A stretch of 64,000 nucleotides of DNA, taken from contig NZ_BMJP01000001.1 of NCBI RefSeq assembly GCF_014643515.1, positions 1 through 64,000 on the forward strand, read 5' to 3'. This DNA is from Sphingomonas prati (GTDB lineage Bacteria > Pseudomonadota > Alphaproteobacteria > Sphingomonadales > Sphingomonadaceae). The position numbers were made by a program, and so were the translations under genes. The notes under the pieces are model-generated. The model saw nothing but the letters and a program-made list of their open reading frames with translations, ran no database searches and was not told the DNA's origin. The number at the start of each line of letters is the position of its first letter. Position 1 is the stretch's first letter. Below are positions 32,136 to 40,477 of the stretch, piece by piece.

Positions 32136-32854
32136 GGCGCGTCCATCAGCGGGCCGTAAAGGATCAGCGCGGGGGCGTCCGAGAAACCGGCGGCGAGGCT
32201 GGCAGCGATCGTGGCGACGGTGCCGTGGGTCAGCCGCTGGTCCGGGTGGCCAATATTTTCGGCGAGCAGCGCGGGGGTTTCGGGCGGCAGGCCGTGCGCG
32301 AGGAGATCGGCCGCGAGCGCGGGGAAGGTGCGTTTCGGCATGAACACGACGGTGGTGGCGGCGGGATCGGCGAGTGCGGCCATGTTGCGTGCCTCGGGCA
32401 GCGTGCCGGTGACATCGTGGCCGGTCAGGAACTGGACGCGGCGGGCGCTCAGCCGGCGGGTGAGCGGGATGGCGGCAGCAGCGGCGGCGGCGAAGGCGGC
32501 GCTGATGCCGGGGATCACCTCGAACGCGATGTCGGCGGCGCGGAGAGCGAGGATCTCCTCCTCCAGCCGGCCGAACATGCCGGCGTCGCCCGATTTGAGA
32601 CGCACGACGCGGCCGCCGGTGAGCGCGTGTTCGACGAGCAGGGTCGAGACGGTGTGTTGTGTCGGCGAAGGGCGGCCGGCGCGCTTGCCGACCGCGACTA
32701 GGGCCGCGCCGGGGCGGACGTGGGTCAGGACCGGGCCGGCGGACAGATCGTCGAACAGCACGACGTCGGCGCGGGCGAGCCGGTCGACCGCCTTCAGCGT
32801 GAGCAGTTCTGGGTCGCCGGGGCCGGAGCCGACGAACGAAACGAAGCCGGTCAT
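32132..32854 (-). CDS. cobA: Uroporphyrinogen-III C-methyltransferase CobA
   Basis: The 240-aa SUMT converts uroporphyrinogen III to precorrin-2 with two SAM. Motifs: VGSGPGDPELLTLKAVD, VRLKSGDAGMFGR, EVIPGISAAFAAA and LTGHDVTG. It is a stand-alone SUMT without the CysG dehydrogenase/chelatase half, as expected for the cobalamin branch. It overlaps cobB and cobF by 4 bp each. Confidence 0.94.
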   Translation of the reverse strand: MTGFVSFVGSGPGDPELLTLKAVDRLARADVVLFDDLSAGPVLTHVRPGAALVAVGKRAGRPSPTQHTVSTLLVEHALTGGRVVRLKSGDAGMFGRLEEEILALRAADIAFEVIPGISAAFAAAAAAAIPLTRRLSARRVQFLTGHDVTGTLPEARNMAALADPAATTVVFMPKRTFPALAADLLAHGLPPETPALLAENIGHPDQRLTHGTVATIAASLAAGFSDAPALILYGPLMDAP

Positions 32855-34164
32855 CGGCCGCTGGCGATCAGATGGAAGAAGGTGCCCGACACGGAGCCGC
32901 GCCAGGATCCGGTGTCAGCAAGGATGGTGTCCTCCGCATCGGTGACCTCCGCCAGCGGGGCATCGGGTTGATCGAGGATCGTCGAATAGTGGAATTCGTG
33001 GCCGGCGAGGTGCGTGCCTGTGGCGAGCGATCCGACCGGGGCGAGGAGTGTCGCGCGGCGGTAGCCGAGGTGCATGCGGCGCTGCGCATAGCTGGTGACC
33101 AAGCCCAGGAGTTCCATCATGCGGTGCTGCGTTCCATCCTTGTCGGTAAGCGCGGCGCCGAGTGCCATGTAGCCGCCGCATTCGCCGTGGACCGGGCGGC
33201 CGGCGGCGGCATGGGCGGTGAGGGCGGCGCGGAACCGGTCCGCCGCGGCGAGCCGGCCGGCGTGGAGTTCGGGATAGCCGCCGGGCAGCCAGACGAGGTC
33301 GGCGCTGGGGTCGGGTGCTTCGTCGGCGAGCGGGGAGAAGGGCAGGATCTCCGCCCCCGCCGCGCGCCAGCCGTCTAGGAGGTGCGGGTAGGTGAAGGAG
33401 AAGGCGGCGTCGCGGGCGAGGGCGATGCGCTGTGCCGGGGGGACGATGTTGTGGGGCGCGGTGGGTGGGGCGTCGGTCGCAGCGGCGGCGGCCTGGATCG
33501 CGGCGAGGTCGACGTGGTCGCGCAGGAAGTCGGCGTAGGCGGCGATCTTGGCTTCGAGGTCGGGATGTTCGAGCGCCTGGACGAGGCCGAGATGGCGTTC
33601 GGGCAGGCTCAGGTCGGCGCGGCGCGGGAGCGACCCGAACACGGGGAGGCCGACCGCGTCCATGCCGGCGCGGGCGAGCCGGTCGTGCCGCGGGCTGGCG
33701 ACGCCGTTGAGGATGACGCCGGCGATCCGGACGCTCGGGTCATAGCGCGCGAAGCCGAGTGCGGTGGCGGCGGCGGACTGCGCCTGGCCGGACACGTCGA
33801 TGACCAGCACGACGGGCCAGGCCATGCGGCGGGCGATGTCCGCACTGGCGCCGTTGCCGGTGGCGCCGGGGCGGGCGACGCCGTCGAACAGGCCCATCGA
33901 TCCTTCGGCCAGCGCGAGGTCTGCATCGGCGGCGTGGGTGGCGAGGCCGTCGAGCAGCGGTGCGGGCATCGACCAGCTGTCGAGATTGTAGGACAGGCGG
34001 CCGCTGGCGGCGTGGTGGAAGGCGGGGTCGATATAGTCGGGGCCGCTCTTGTACGGTTGCACCGCGACGCCGGCATCGCGGAGTGCGCGCAGCAGGCCGA
34101 GCATCACGGTGGTCTTGCCGGTGCCCGAGGCGGGGGCGGCGATCATGAGGCCGGGGGTGGTCAT
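32851..34164 (-). CDS. cobB: Cobyrinate/hydrogenobyrinate a,c-diamide synthase CobB
   Basis: The 437-aa glutamine amidotransferase amidates side chains a and c. The N-terminal ATPase domain shows [16 protein letters not shown] and [14 protein letters not shown]. The C-terminal glutaminase domain shows the Cys nucleophile in [13 protein letters not shown] and the His in LAGHEFHYS. In the aerobic route its substrate is hydrogenobyrinic acid, before cobalt insertion by CobNST. It overlaps cobM and cobA by 4 bp. Confidence 0.94.
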   Translation of the reverse strand: MTTPGLMIAAPASGTGKTTVMLGLLRALRDAGVAVQPYKSGPDYIDPAFHHAASGRLSYNLDSWSMPAPLLDGLATHAADADLALAEGSMGLFDGVARPGATGNGASADIARRMAWPVVLVIDVSGQAQSAAATALGFARYDPSVRIAGVILNGVASPRHDRLARAGMDAVGLPVFGSLPRRADLSLPERHLGLVQALEHPDLEAKIAAYADFLRDHVDLAAIQAAAAATDAPPTAPHNIVPPAQRIALARDAAFSFTYPHLLDGWRAAGAEILPFSPLADEAPDPSADLVWLPGGYPELHAGRLAAADRFRAALTAHAAAGRPVHGECGGYMALGAALTDKDGTQHRMMELLGLVTSYAQRRMHLGYRRATLLAPVGSLATGTHLAGHEFHYSTILDQPDAPLAEVTDAEDTILADTGSWRGSVSGTFFHLIASGR

Positions 34165-34955
34165 GCGGCGTCGTCCGATGGGCCCGCGAAGGGCGAGTCC
34201 GCGGTCTGCGGACGGAAGCGGCGGTCATAGCCGGTCGCGTAGAGGCTGCTCTCGTCGAAATCCTCGGCCGCCAGCACGCGGCCGACGAGGATGAGGCCGG
34301 TGCGGCCGGGGCCGTCTAATGCGGCGGCGACGATCGTGGCGAGCGTGCCGCGGACGATGCGTTGCTCCGGCCAGCTAGCGCGCCAGACGATCGCGACGGG
34401 GCAGTCCGCGCCGTAATGGGGTGAGAGGTCGGCCACGACGTCGGCCAGCCGGTGGATCGAGAGGTGGATGGCGAGTGTCGCGCCGGTCGCAGCGAATGCG
34501 GTGAGCGTTTCGGCGGGGGGCATGGCGCTGGCCCGGCCGGGGGTGCGGGTGAGGACGACCGACTGGGCGAGGCCGGGGAGCGTGAGTTCTGCCTCTAGCG
34601 CGGCGGCGGCGGCGGCGAAGGCCGGGACGCCCGGGGTGATATCGAACGGGATGCCGAGCGCGCGGAGCCGGCGGAGCTGCTCGCCCATCGCGGACCAGAT
34701 CGACAGGTCGCCGGAATGGAGCCGGGCGATGTCGTGGCCGGCGGCGTGGGCGGCGGCGATCTCCGCCATGATCTCGTCGAGCGAGAGCGGGGCGGTGTTC
34801 ACGATGCGCGCGCCGGGCGGGCAATGGTCGAGCAGTGCTGAGGGCACGAGCGATCCGGCGTAGAGGCAGACGGGCGAGGTGGCGATGAGGTCGCGACCGC
34901 GGAGGGTCAGGAGGTCTGGCGCGCCGGGGCCGGCGCCGATGAAGTGGACGGTCAT
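34161..34955 (-). CDS. cobM: Precorrin-4 C11-methyltransferase CobM
   Basis: The 264-aa tetrapyrrole methylase has [49 protein letters not shown] and [16 protein letters not shown], matching CobM/CbiF. It methylates C11 of precorrin-4 to give precorrin-5. It overlaps cobE and cobB by 4 bp each. Confidence 0.94.
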   Translation of the reverse strand: MTVHFIGAGPGAPDLLTLRGRDLIATSPVCLYAGSLVPSALLDHCPPGARIVNTAPLSLDEIMAEIAAAHAAGHDIARLHSGDLSIWSAMGEQLRRLRALGIPFDITPGVPAFAAAAAALEAELTLPGLAQSVVLTRTPGRASAMPPAETLTAFAATGATLAIHLSIHRLADVVADLSPHYGADCPVAIVWRASWPEQRIVRGTLATIVAAALDGPGRTGLILVGRVLAAEDFDESSLYATGYDRRFRPQTADSPFAGPSDDAA

Positions 34956-35308
34956 GCGGTCGTTCCTTGGGCAATGGCGCAGGTGGCCATGCGATCGGGG
35001 CTGATGCGGCGCGGGATCAGGAGTTGTGCGCCGGGGCCGGCGGCGGCGAGCGCGGAGGCCTCCGCGACGCTGCCGGTGTCGCGTGCCGCGAGGCTGGCGG
35101 GGGATTGGGTGTGGGTTTCGGTGGCGGTGAGTACGGCGGGGGAGATCGGGATTAGCGGGAGCCCGAGTTCAACCGCGAGCGGGGCGAGGGTGGCGAGCTT
35201 GTCTGCGGGGGCGGCGAGGGCGGTGGGCGTCGTTCCGCACGCCACCAGCGCGGCGCGGAGCGAGGCCGGGGTGGCGCCGCTGCGGTAGCCGAAGCCGGCG
35301 ACGATCAT
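34952..35308 (-). CDS. cobE: CobE (CbiG C-terminal homologue)
   Basis: The 118-aa protein, [21 protein letters not shown], matches the small CobE family, equivalent to the C-terminal domain of CbiG. Further family features are LPLIPISP and [13 protein letters not shown]. Its exact role in the aerobic pathway is not settled, though it is found with CobLMI and may bind intermediates. The ATG overlaps the cobL stop (ATGA), supporting this start over longer alternatives. Confidence 0.9.
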   Translation of the reverse strand: MIVAGFGYRSGATPASLRAALVACGTTPTALAAPADKLATLAPLAVELGLPLIPISPAVLTATETHTQSPASLAARDTGSVAEASALAAAGPGAQLLIPRRISPDRMATCAIAQGTTA

Positions 35309-36507
35309 AAGATGACGCTCCACTGGACGACCGGGTAGCTGGCGCGCCAGCCGCGGCGGGTGCCGAGCGGGGTCGCTTCCGCCAGTTCGATGCGGAGCAG
35401 GGTGCCGCCCTTGGTGGCGTGCCAGCGGGCGAGCAGCGCTTCGGATTCGAGCGTGACGGCGTTGGCGACGAGGCGGGTGGGATGGGGGAGGTTGGTCAGC
35501 GTGGTCAGCAGGGTTTCCGACAGGCCGCCGCCGACGAAGACTGCGGCGGGGGGCGGATGGTCGGCGAGGATGATCGGGGCGGCCCCTTCGACGTAGGTCA
35601 GGCGGTCGACGCCGAGCCTTGCGGCGTTGGCGCGGGCACGGGCGGCGCGGACGGGGTCGCGTTCGAAGGCGAGCGCGCTCGTTGTGGGGTGGGCGAGCAG
35701 CCATTCGATCGCGATCGAGCCGGAGCCGGCGCCGACGTCCCAGAGCAGTTCGCCGGGGCGCGGGGCGAGCGCGGAGAGGGTGAGCGCGCGGACCGGGCGC
35801 TTGGTGAGTTGGCCGTCGTGGGCGAACCAGTCGTCTTGGAGGCCTGATGTTTGCGGCATGACCGGGCCGTCGCCGGCGATCGCGATGCCGATGGCGACCG
35901 GGTGGGCGATGTCTTCGAAAGCGAAGTTCTGCGCCTGGGCATGGCGGATGCGCTCGTTGGGGCCGCCGAGGGATTCCAGCACGGTCACTGTCGAGGGACC
36001 GAAGCCTTCGCCTGCGACATAGCCGGCCAGTGCGGCGGCGGCGGGACCGTCGCGGACGAGGACGATCGCGCGGACGCCGGGGGCGAGCAGCGGGCGGAGG
36101 CGGGTGAAGGGGGCGGCGTGGAGGCCGAGGCAGGCGGTGTCCTCCAGCCGCCAGCCGAGCCGGGCGGCGGCGTGGGCGAAGGTGGAGGGGGCGGGGTGCG
36201 CGATCCATTCGCCGGGCGCGAGGTGGCGGGCGAGCGTGCCGCCCGCGCCGAACCAGAAGGGGTCGCCCGAGGCGAGCATGACCACGCGCTCGCCGCGGCG
36301 GGCGAGGAGGGCGGCTACGCCCTGTTCGAACGGGACGGGCCAGGGTTCGGTCGGGCAGGTCAGGTCGGGCAACAGCGCCAGGTGGCGGGGCGCGCCGACG
36401 ACGCGTTCAGCCCTGGCCAGTGCGGCGCGGCTTGCTTCGGAGAGGCCCGCGGGTCCATCCTCGCCGATGCCGACGATGGTCAGCCAGGGGTCTTGACGCT
36501 CAACCAT
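35305..36507 (-). CDS. cobL: Precorrin-6Y C5,15-methyltransferase (decarboxylating) CobL
   Basis: The 400-aa bifunctional enzyme joins a CbiE-like methylase (LTIVGIGEDGPAGLS, VVMLASGDPFWFGAGG) to a CbiT-like domain (LLWDVGAGSGSIAIEW, VFVGGGLSETLL). It methylates C5 and C15 and decarboxylates the acetate chain. Two ATGs are possible, 36516 and 36507; the second is used here. Either way the start lies on top of the divergent cobK start, so any promoter or ribosome site must lie inside cobK. Given the operon's gene order, transcription from cobJ through antisense cobK is likely. Confidence 0.93.
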   Translation of the reverse strand: MVERQDPWLTIVGIGEDGPAGLSEASRAALARAERVVGAPRHLALLPDLTCPTEPWPVPFEQGVAALLARRGERVVMLASGDPFWFGAGGTLARHLAPGEWIAHPAPSTFAHAAARLGWRLEDTACLGLHAAPFTRLRPLLAPGVRAIVLVRDGPAAAALAGYVAGEGFGPSTVTVLESLGGPNERIRHAQAQNFAFEDIAHPVAIGIAIAGDGPVMPQTSGLQDDWFAHDGQLTKRPVRALTLSALAPRPGELLWDVGAGSGSIAIEWLLAHPTTSALAFERDPVRAARARANAARLGVDRLTYVEGAAPIILADHPPPAAVFVGGGLSETLLTTLTNLPHPTRLVANAVTLESEALLARWHATKGGTLLRIELAEATPLGTRRGWRASYPVVQWSVIL

Positions 36508-37255
36508 GTCGAACATTCTGATTCTGGGTGGGACGAGCGAGGCGAGCGCGCTGGCCGCTGCGGTCGCGGCGGCGGGGCTGCGCGCGACGTTGAGCTATGC
36601 CGGGCGCACCGCGCATCCGCGGGCGCAGCCGGTGGCGGTGCGGGTCGGCGGGTATGGCGGGATCGCGGGGCTGGCGGACTATCTGCGCGCTGAGGGGGTG
36701 ACGCATCTGGTCGATGCGACGCACCCGTTCGCGGCGCGAATGAGTGCGAACGCGGTTGCGGCCAGTGCGGAGGTCGGTGTGCCACTGGTTGCGCTGACCC
36801 GGCCGGCCTGGGCGCCCGGCGCGGGTGATCGCTGGACGCGGGTGGCCGATATTGCCGGGGCGGTGGCGGCGCTGGACGGGGTGGGGCGGCGCGTGATGCT
36901 GGCGCTGGGGCGGATGCATGTCGATGCATTCGCGGCGCGGCCGCAGCATCAGTATCTGTTGCGCTTCGTCGATCGGCCGGAGGTGGCTCCCGCGTTGCCG
37001 TTGTATGATCTGGTGGTGGATCGCGGGCCGTTCACGGTGGCGGGCGATACAGCGCTGATGCGGGCGCACGGGACCGAGCTGGTGGTGTGCAAGAATGCCG
37101 GCGGGGACGGCGCGTCGGCCAAGCTGGCGGCGGCGCGGGCGCTGGGTGTGCCGGTGGTGATGATCGACCGGCCTTGGCTGCCGCCGCGCGTCGAGGTGGA
37201 AAGCGTTGGCGAGGTGATGGACTGGCTGGGTCATGCGGCCGACCGGGGGGTGTAG
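36506..37255 (+). CDS. cobK: Precorrin-6A reductase CobK, on the opposite strand
   Basis: The 249-aa enzyme reduces precorrin-6A with NADPH. It begins MSNILILGGTSEASALA and has HLVDATHPFAARMSANA, LALGRMHVDAFAARP and ELVVCKNAGGDGASAKL, the CobK/CbiJ signatures. It is the only plus-strand gene in the cob block: its ATG overlaps the cobL start on the other strand, and its last 25 nt overlap the end of cobJ. It has only AGGGG 13 nt upstream as a possible ribosome site. How it is transcribed is an open question. Confidence 0.93.
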   Translation: MSNILILGGTSEASALAAAVAAAGLRATLSYAGRTAHPRAQPVAVRVGGYGGIAGLADYLRAEGVTHLVDATHPFAARMSANAVAASAEVGVPLVALTRPAWAPGAGDRWTRVADIAGAVAALDGVGRRVMLALGRMHVDAFAARPQHQYLLRFVDRPEVAPALPLYDLVVDRGPFTVAGDTALMRAHGTELVVCKNAGGDGASAKLAAARALGVPVVMIDRPWLPPRVEVESVGEVMDWLGHAADRGV

Positions 37256-38004
37256 AGGTAGGGCGCGGCCCCGGGGCGGTCGATCATGCGGGTGCGGCTG
37301 GACCCGACGATGACGACGGTGCGCATGTCGGCCATGTCGCCGCGCGCTTCGGGCAGGGGGACGATGCGGAGCTGTTCTTCGGGGGTCGAGACAGCACGGG
37401 CGAACAGGACAAGGCGGGCGTCTGCGTAGGTTTCGCGCAGGACCGCGAGGGCTGCATCGAGCGTGTCGGGGCGGGCGTTCGAGCGTGGGTTGTAGAAGGC
37501 GATTGCGAAGTCCGCCTCCGCCGCCAGCGCGATGCGGCGGGCGATGAGCGGCCAGGGCTTCAGGTTGTCGGACAGGTTGATCGTGCAGAAGTCGTGGCCG
37601 AGCGGGGCACCGGCCCGCGCGCTGGCCGCAAGCATCGCGGTGATGCCGGGCAGGACGCGGATGTCGAGCGAGCGCCACTCCGCGGGGCCGGCCTCGACCA
37701 CCTCGAACACCGCGGACGCCATCGCGAACACGCCGGGGTCGCCGGACGAGACGATGACGACGTGTGCGCCCTCGCTGGCGAGGCGGAGCGCGTGCGCGGC
37801 GCGGTCGCGTTCGACGCGGTTGTCGGAGGGGTGGAGCGTGAGGCCGGGGCGCGGCGCGACGCGTGCGACATAGGGGACGTAGCCGATGACGTCGGTCGCC
37901 TGTGCGAGTGCGGCGGTGACTTCGGGCGTGACCAGGTTCGGATCGCCGGGGCCGAGGCCAGCGATGGAGAGCGTGCCGGTCATGGCCGCCGACGCGCTAT
38001 TCAT
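37231..38004 (-). CDS. cobJ: Precorrin-3B C17-methyltransferase CobJ
   Basis: The 257-aa methyltransferase performs ring contraction with C17 methylation. Motifs: LSIAGLGPGDPNLVTPEV, VVIVSSGDPGVFAMA, VLPGITAMLAASARAGAPLGHDFCTINLSD is split as VLPGITAML and GHDFCTINLSDN, and IAFYNPRS. The ATG at 38004 overlaps the cobI stop (ATGA); a second ATG seven codons later would also work. Its 3' end overlaps the convergent cobK by 25 nt. Confidence 0.93.
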   Translation of the reverse strand: MNSASAAMTGTLSIAGLGPGDPNLVTPEVTAALAQATDVIGYVPYVARVAPRPGLTLHPSDNRVERDRAAHALRLASEGAHVVIVSSGDPGVFAMASAVFEVVEAGPAEWRSLDIRVLPGITAMLAASARAGAPLGHDFCTINLSDNLKPWPLIARRIALAAEADFAIAFYNPRSNARPDTLDAALAVLRETYADARLVLFARAVSTPEEQLRIVPLPEARGDMADMRTVVIVGSSRTRMIDRPGAAPYLYTPRSAA

Positions 38005-38741
38005 GGCCGCCGGCCTTGGCCGTGGATCAGCAGGATCGCGAAATAGGGGGCGGTGTCGCCGGCGTCCTTCAGCCGCAGCACACGCTGTTCGGGCATGGCG
38101 GCATGTTCGACGAGCCAGGCCTCGCCCGTCCGTCCGGCGGTGGCGACGGCGCGGCGGAGTTTGGCCATGTGGCGGCCGATCTTCATCACGACCAGCGCGT
38201 CGGTGTCGCGGATGCGGCGAGTCAGTTCCTCTTCGGGCATGGTTGCGGTGGCGATGGTCAGGACGTCGTCGCCCCAGCTGATCGGCAGGTCGCTGGCCGT
38301 CCAGGCGCCGGACATGCCGGTGATGCCGGGCACGACCGCGACCGGGACCTGGCCCTTCAGCCGGCTGTGGAGGTGCATGAACGAACCGTAAAAGAACGGG
38401 TCGCCCTCGCACAGCACGACGACATCCTCGCCCGCCGCCGCGAGCGTCGCGATGTGGCGGGTGCAGTCCGCGTAGAAGGCGCTCAGTCGTTCGTTATAGG
38501 CCGGATCGGTGACGGCGATCTCGGTCGTGACGGGGTAGTCCATCGGGTATTCGAGGACATCGGCGTGGAGCATGCCCTCGACCAGGCGGCGGGCGTGGCC
38601 CGAGCGGCCTTTCTTGCGGAAGAAGGCGAGGTGGCGCGCGCCGCGGACGAGGCGGTCGGCGCGGACGCTCATGAGGTCCGCGGCACCGGGGCCGAGGCCC
38701 ACGCCGTGGACGGTGCCGAGAGGGGGAGACGTGTCGGTCAT
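38001..38741 (-). CDS. cobI: Precorrin-2 C20-methyltransferase CobI
   Basis: The 246-aa enzyme carries GTVHGVGLGPGAADLMSV, FFRKKGRSGHARR, VLCEGDPFFYGSFMHL and VVPGITGMSGAWTASD, the CobI/CbiL signatures. It converts precorrin-2 to precorrin-3A. Its ATG overlaps the cobGH stop (ATGA) and its stop overlaps cobJ. Confidence 0.94.
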   Translation of the reverse strand: MTDTSPPLGTVHGVGLGPGAADLMSVRADRLVRGARHLAFFRKKGRSGHARRLVEGMLHADVLEYPMDYPVTTEIAVTDPAYNERLSAFYADCTRHIATLAAAGEDVVVLCEGDPFFYGSFMHLHSRLKGQVPVAVVPGITGMSGAWTASDLPISWGDDVLTIATATMPEEELTRRIRDTDALVVMKIGRHMAKLRRAVATAGRTGEAWLVEHAAMPEQRVLRLKDAGDTAPYFAILLIHGQGRRP

Positions 38742-40477
38742 TCGGCGCGGCTGGCGAGCGCGTTGACCGCGGCGACGGTGATTGCGCTGCCGCCGGGGCG
38801 GCCCTGGACGATCGTGCAGGGGACGGGCTGTTCGGCCCAGAGCGCGTCCTTCGATTCCACCGCGCCGACGAAGCCGACCGGGCAGCCGATGATCGCGGCG
38901 GGGCGCGGGCAGCTGGGGTCGGCGAGCATGTCGAGCAGGTGGAACAAGGCGGTCGGCGCGTTGCCGATCGCGACCACCGCGCCGGCCAGATGCGGCCGCC
39001 AATGTTCGAGCGCGGCGGCGGAGCGGGTGGTGCCCATGCCGGCGGCGAGAGCCGGTACGTCGGGCAGGTTGAGCGTGCAGATGACGGGATTGTCGGCGGG
39101 CAAGCGGGCGCGGGTGATGCCCTCGCTCACCATCCGCGCGTCGCACAGGATCGGCGCGCCGGCGATCAGGGCTGCGCGGGCGGCGGCCGCGAAGCCGGGC
39201 GAGAAGCGGATGCGGGAGGCGAGTTCGACCAGGCCGGCGGCGTGGATCATCCGGACCGCGACGGGTTCTTCGTCGGCGGAGAAGCGCGCGAGGTCCGCCT
39301 CGGACCGGATGATGGCGAAGGAGCGGCGGTAGATCGCGGCCCCGTCGGTTTCGTAGACATGCGGCATGCGGGGGCTTTCGAAACGGGCGAGGAGCGCGTC
39401 TGGGGTGAGGTCGGTGAGCATGGGGGCGTCGCCGGCGCGGGCGTTGCGGGCGAGATCGAAGCGGCCGTCGCGACCGGTCAGAACTGTGTCGGCGGCGCGG
39501 GCGCGGGCGCACCCCTTGGCGCAGCCGGAGACGTGGAGGCTGCCTTTGACGAGTGGGGCGAGGCGGAGCGCGAGCGGGCGGGTGGCAACGGTCGCCTGCG
39601 GGCAGGCGGGGGCGCCGACGCAGGCGTCTATGCCGCGGAGCGGGTCCGCATGGGCATGGTGGTCTGCGACGGGGCCTTCGACGATCAGGAGCCGCCAGGG
39701 GGTGACGCGGATTGCGGCCACCGCTTTGTCGGATAGGATATCGGCCAGCGTGGCGGCGGAGATGCGACCGAACGGGAGGGCGATGACGGTGCCGAGCTTG
39801 TGGGGGCCGGGACGGAGTTCTTCGCTTGCGCGGGCCGGGTGGTGGGTGCCGATTGCCCAGTCGGGGAGCGGGGCGTGGTGCTTCGACATGCGGCCGGATG
39901 CTGCGCCGCCGGTTGCGAGGAACCAGTCGGCGAGCGCGTGGACGGCTTCGACTTCCTGGCCCGGGGTGACGGGCACGCCGGTGGGGCGGCCGTCTGCGCG
40001 GAGGATGAGGACGCCGTCGGTGGCGCGTTCTATGCGGATGTCGGCGGGGTCTTCGGTGAGCGTGGCGGTGGGGCCGGCGTCGATGGCGATGCCGAACTTT
40101 CCGGGGAGCGGGGGCAGGTCGGCCGACTGGAGCGCGAGCGCGATGCGGTGGGTGTCATCGCCAGGCCGCCAGTCGGGGGCGATGAGGAGCGCGGGGCTCA
40201 TGTCCTCGGCCGGGTCGGGCGCGACGAGGCCGGCGGCGATCAGGGGCACGAGTGCAGGCTGCCAGTCGGGGCCGACGCCGCGGATCTGGATGGCGGCGCG
40301 GTTGGTGATGTCGAGTTCGCCGTTGCCGTGCGTGAGCGCGACGTCGCAGAGCGCCTTCGCCTGCTCGCGGGTGAGGCGGGCGAGGGGTGGGCGGACGCGG
40401 ATCAGCAGGCCGTCGCCGGCCTGCATCGGACGCCACGGGGTGGGGCACCAGCCGCGGATCTGGGCGGCTTCGGTCAT
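38738..40477 (-). CDS. cobG: Fused precorrin-3B synthase CobG and precorrin-8X methylmutase CobH
   Basis: One uninterrupted frame of 579 codons encodes two enzymes. Residues 1-370 are CobG, a sulfite-reductase-like monooxygenase with ELDITNRAAIQIRG and Fe-S cysteines in CVGAPACPQA and HVSGCAKGCARA. Residues 371-579 are CobH (MPHVYETDGAAIYRRSFAII, GAPILCDARMV, GCPVGFVGAVESKDAL), which moves the C11 methyl to C12. No stop separates them. An internal ATG at 39367 fits a normal CobH start but has only a weak upstream ribosome site. The start overlaps the cobN stop (ATGA). Confidence 0.9.
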   Translation of the reverse strand: MTEAAQIRGWCPTPWRPMQAGDGLLIRVRPPLARLTREQAKALCDVALTHGNGELDITNRAAIQIRGVGPDWQPALVPLIAAGLVAPDPAEDMSPALLIAPDWRPGDDTHRIALALQSADLPPLPGKFGIAIDAGPTATLTEDPADIRIERATDGVLILRADGRPTGVPVTPGQEVEAVHALADWFLATGGAASGRMSKHHAPLPDWAIGTHHPARASEELRPGPHKLGTVIALPFGRISAATLADILSDKAVAAIRVTPWRLLIVEGPVADHHAHADPLRGIDACVGAPACPQATVATRPLALRLAPLVKGSLHVSGCAKGCARARAADTVLTGRDGRFDLARNARAGDAPMLTDLTPDALLARFESPRMPHVYETDGAAIYRRSFAIIRSEADLARFSADEEPVAVRMIHAAGLVELASRIRFSPGFAAAARAALIAGAPILCDARMVSEGITRARLPADNPVICTLNLPDVPALAAGMGTTRSAAALEHWRPHLAGAVVAIGNAPTALFHLLDMLADPSCPRPAAIIGCPVGFVGAVESKDALWAEQPVPCTIVQGRPGGSAITVAAVNALASRAE

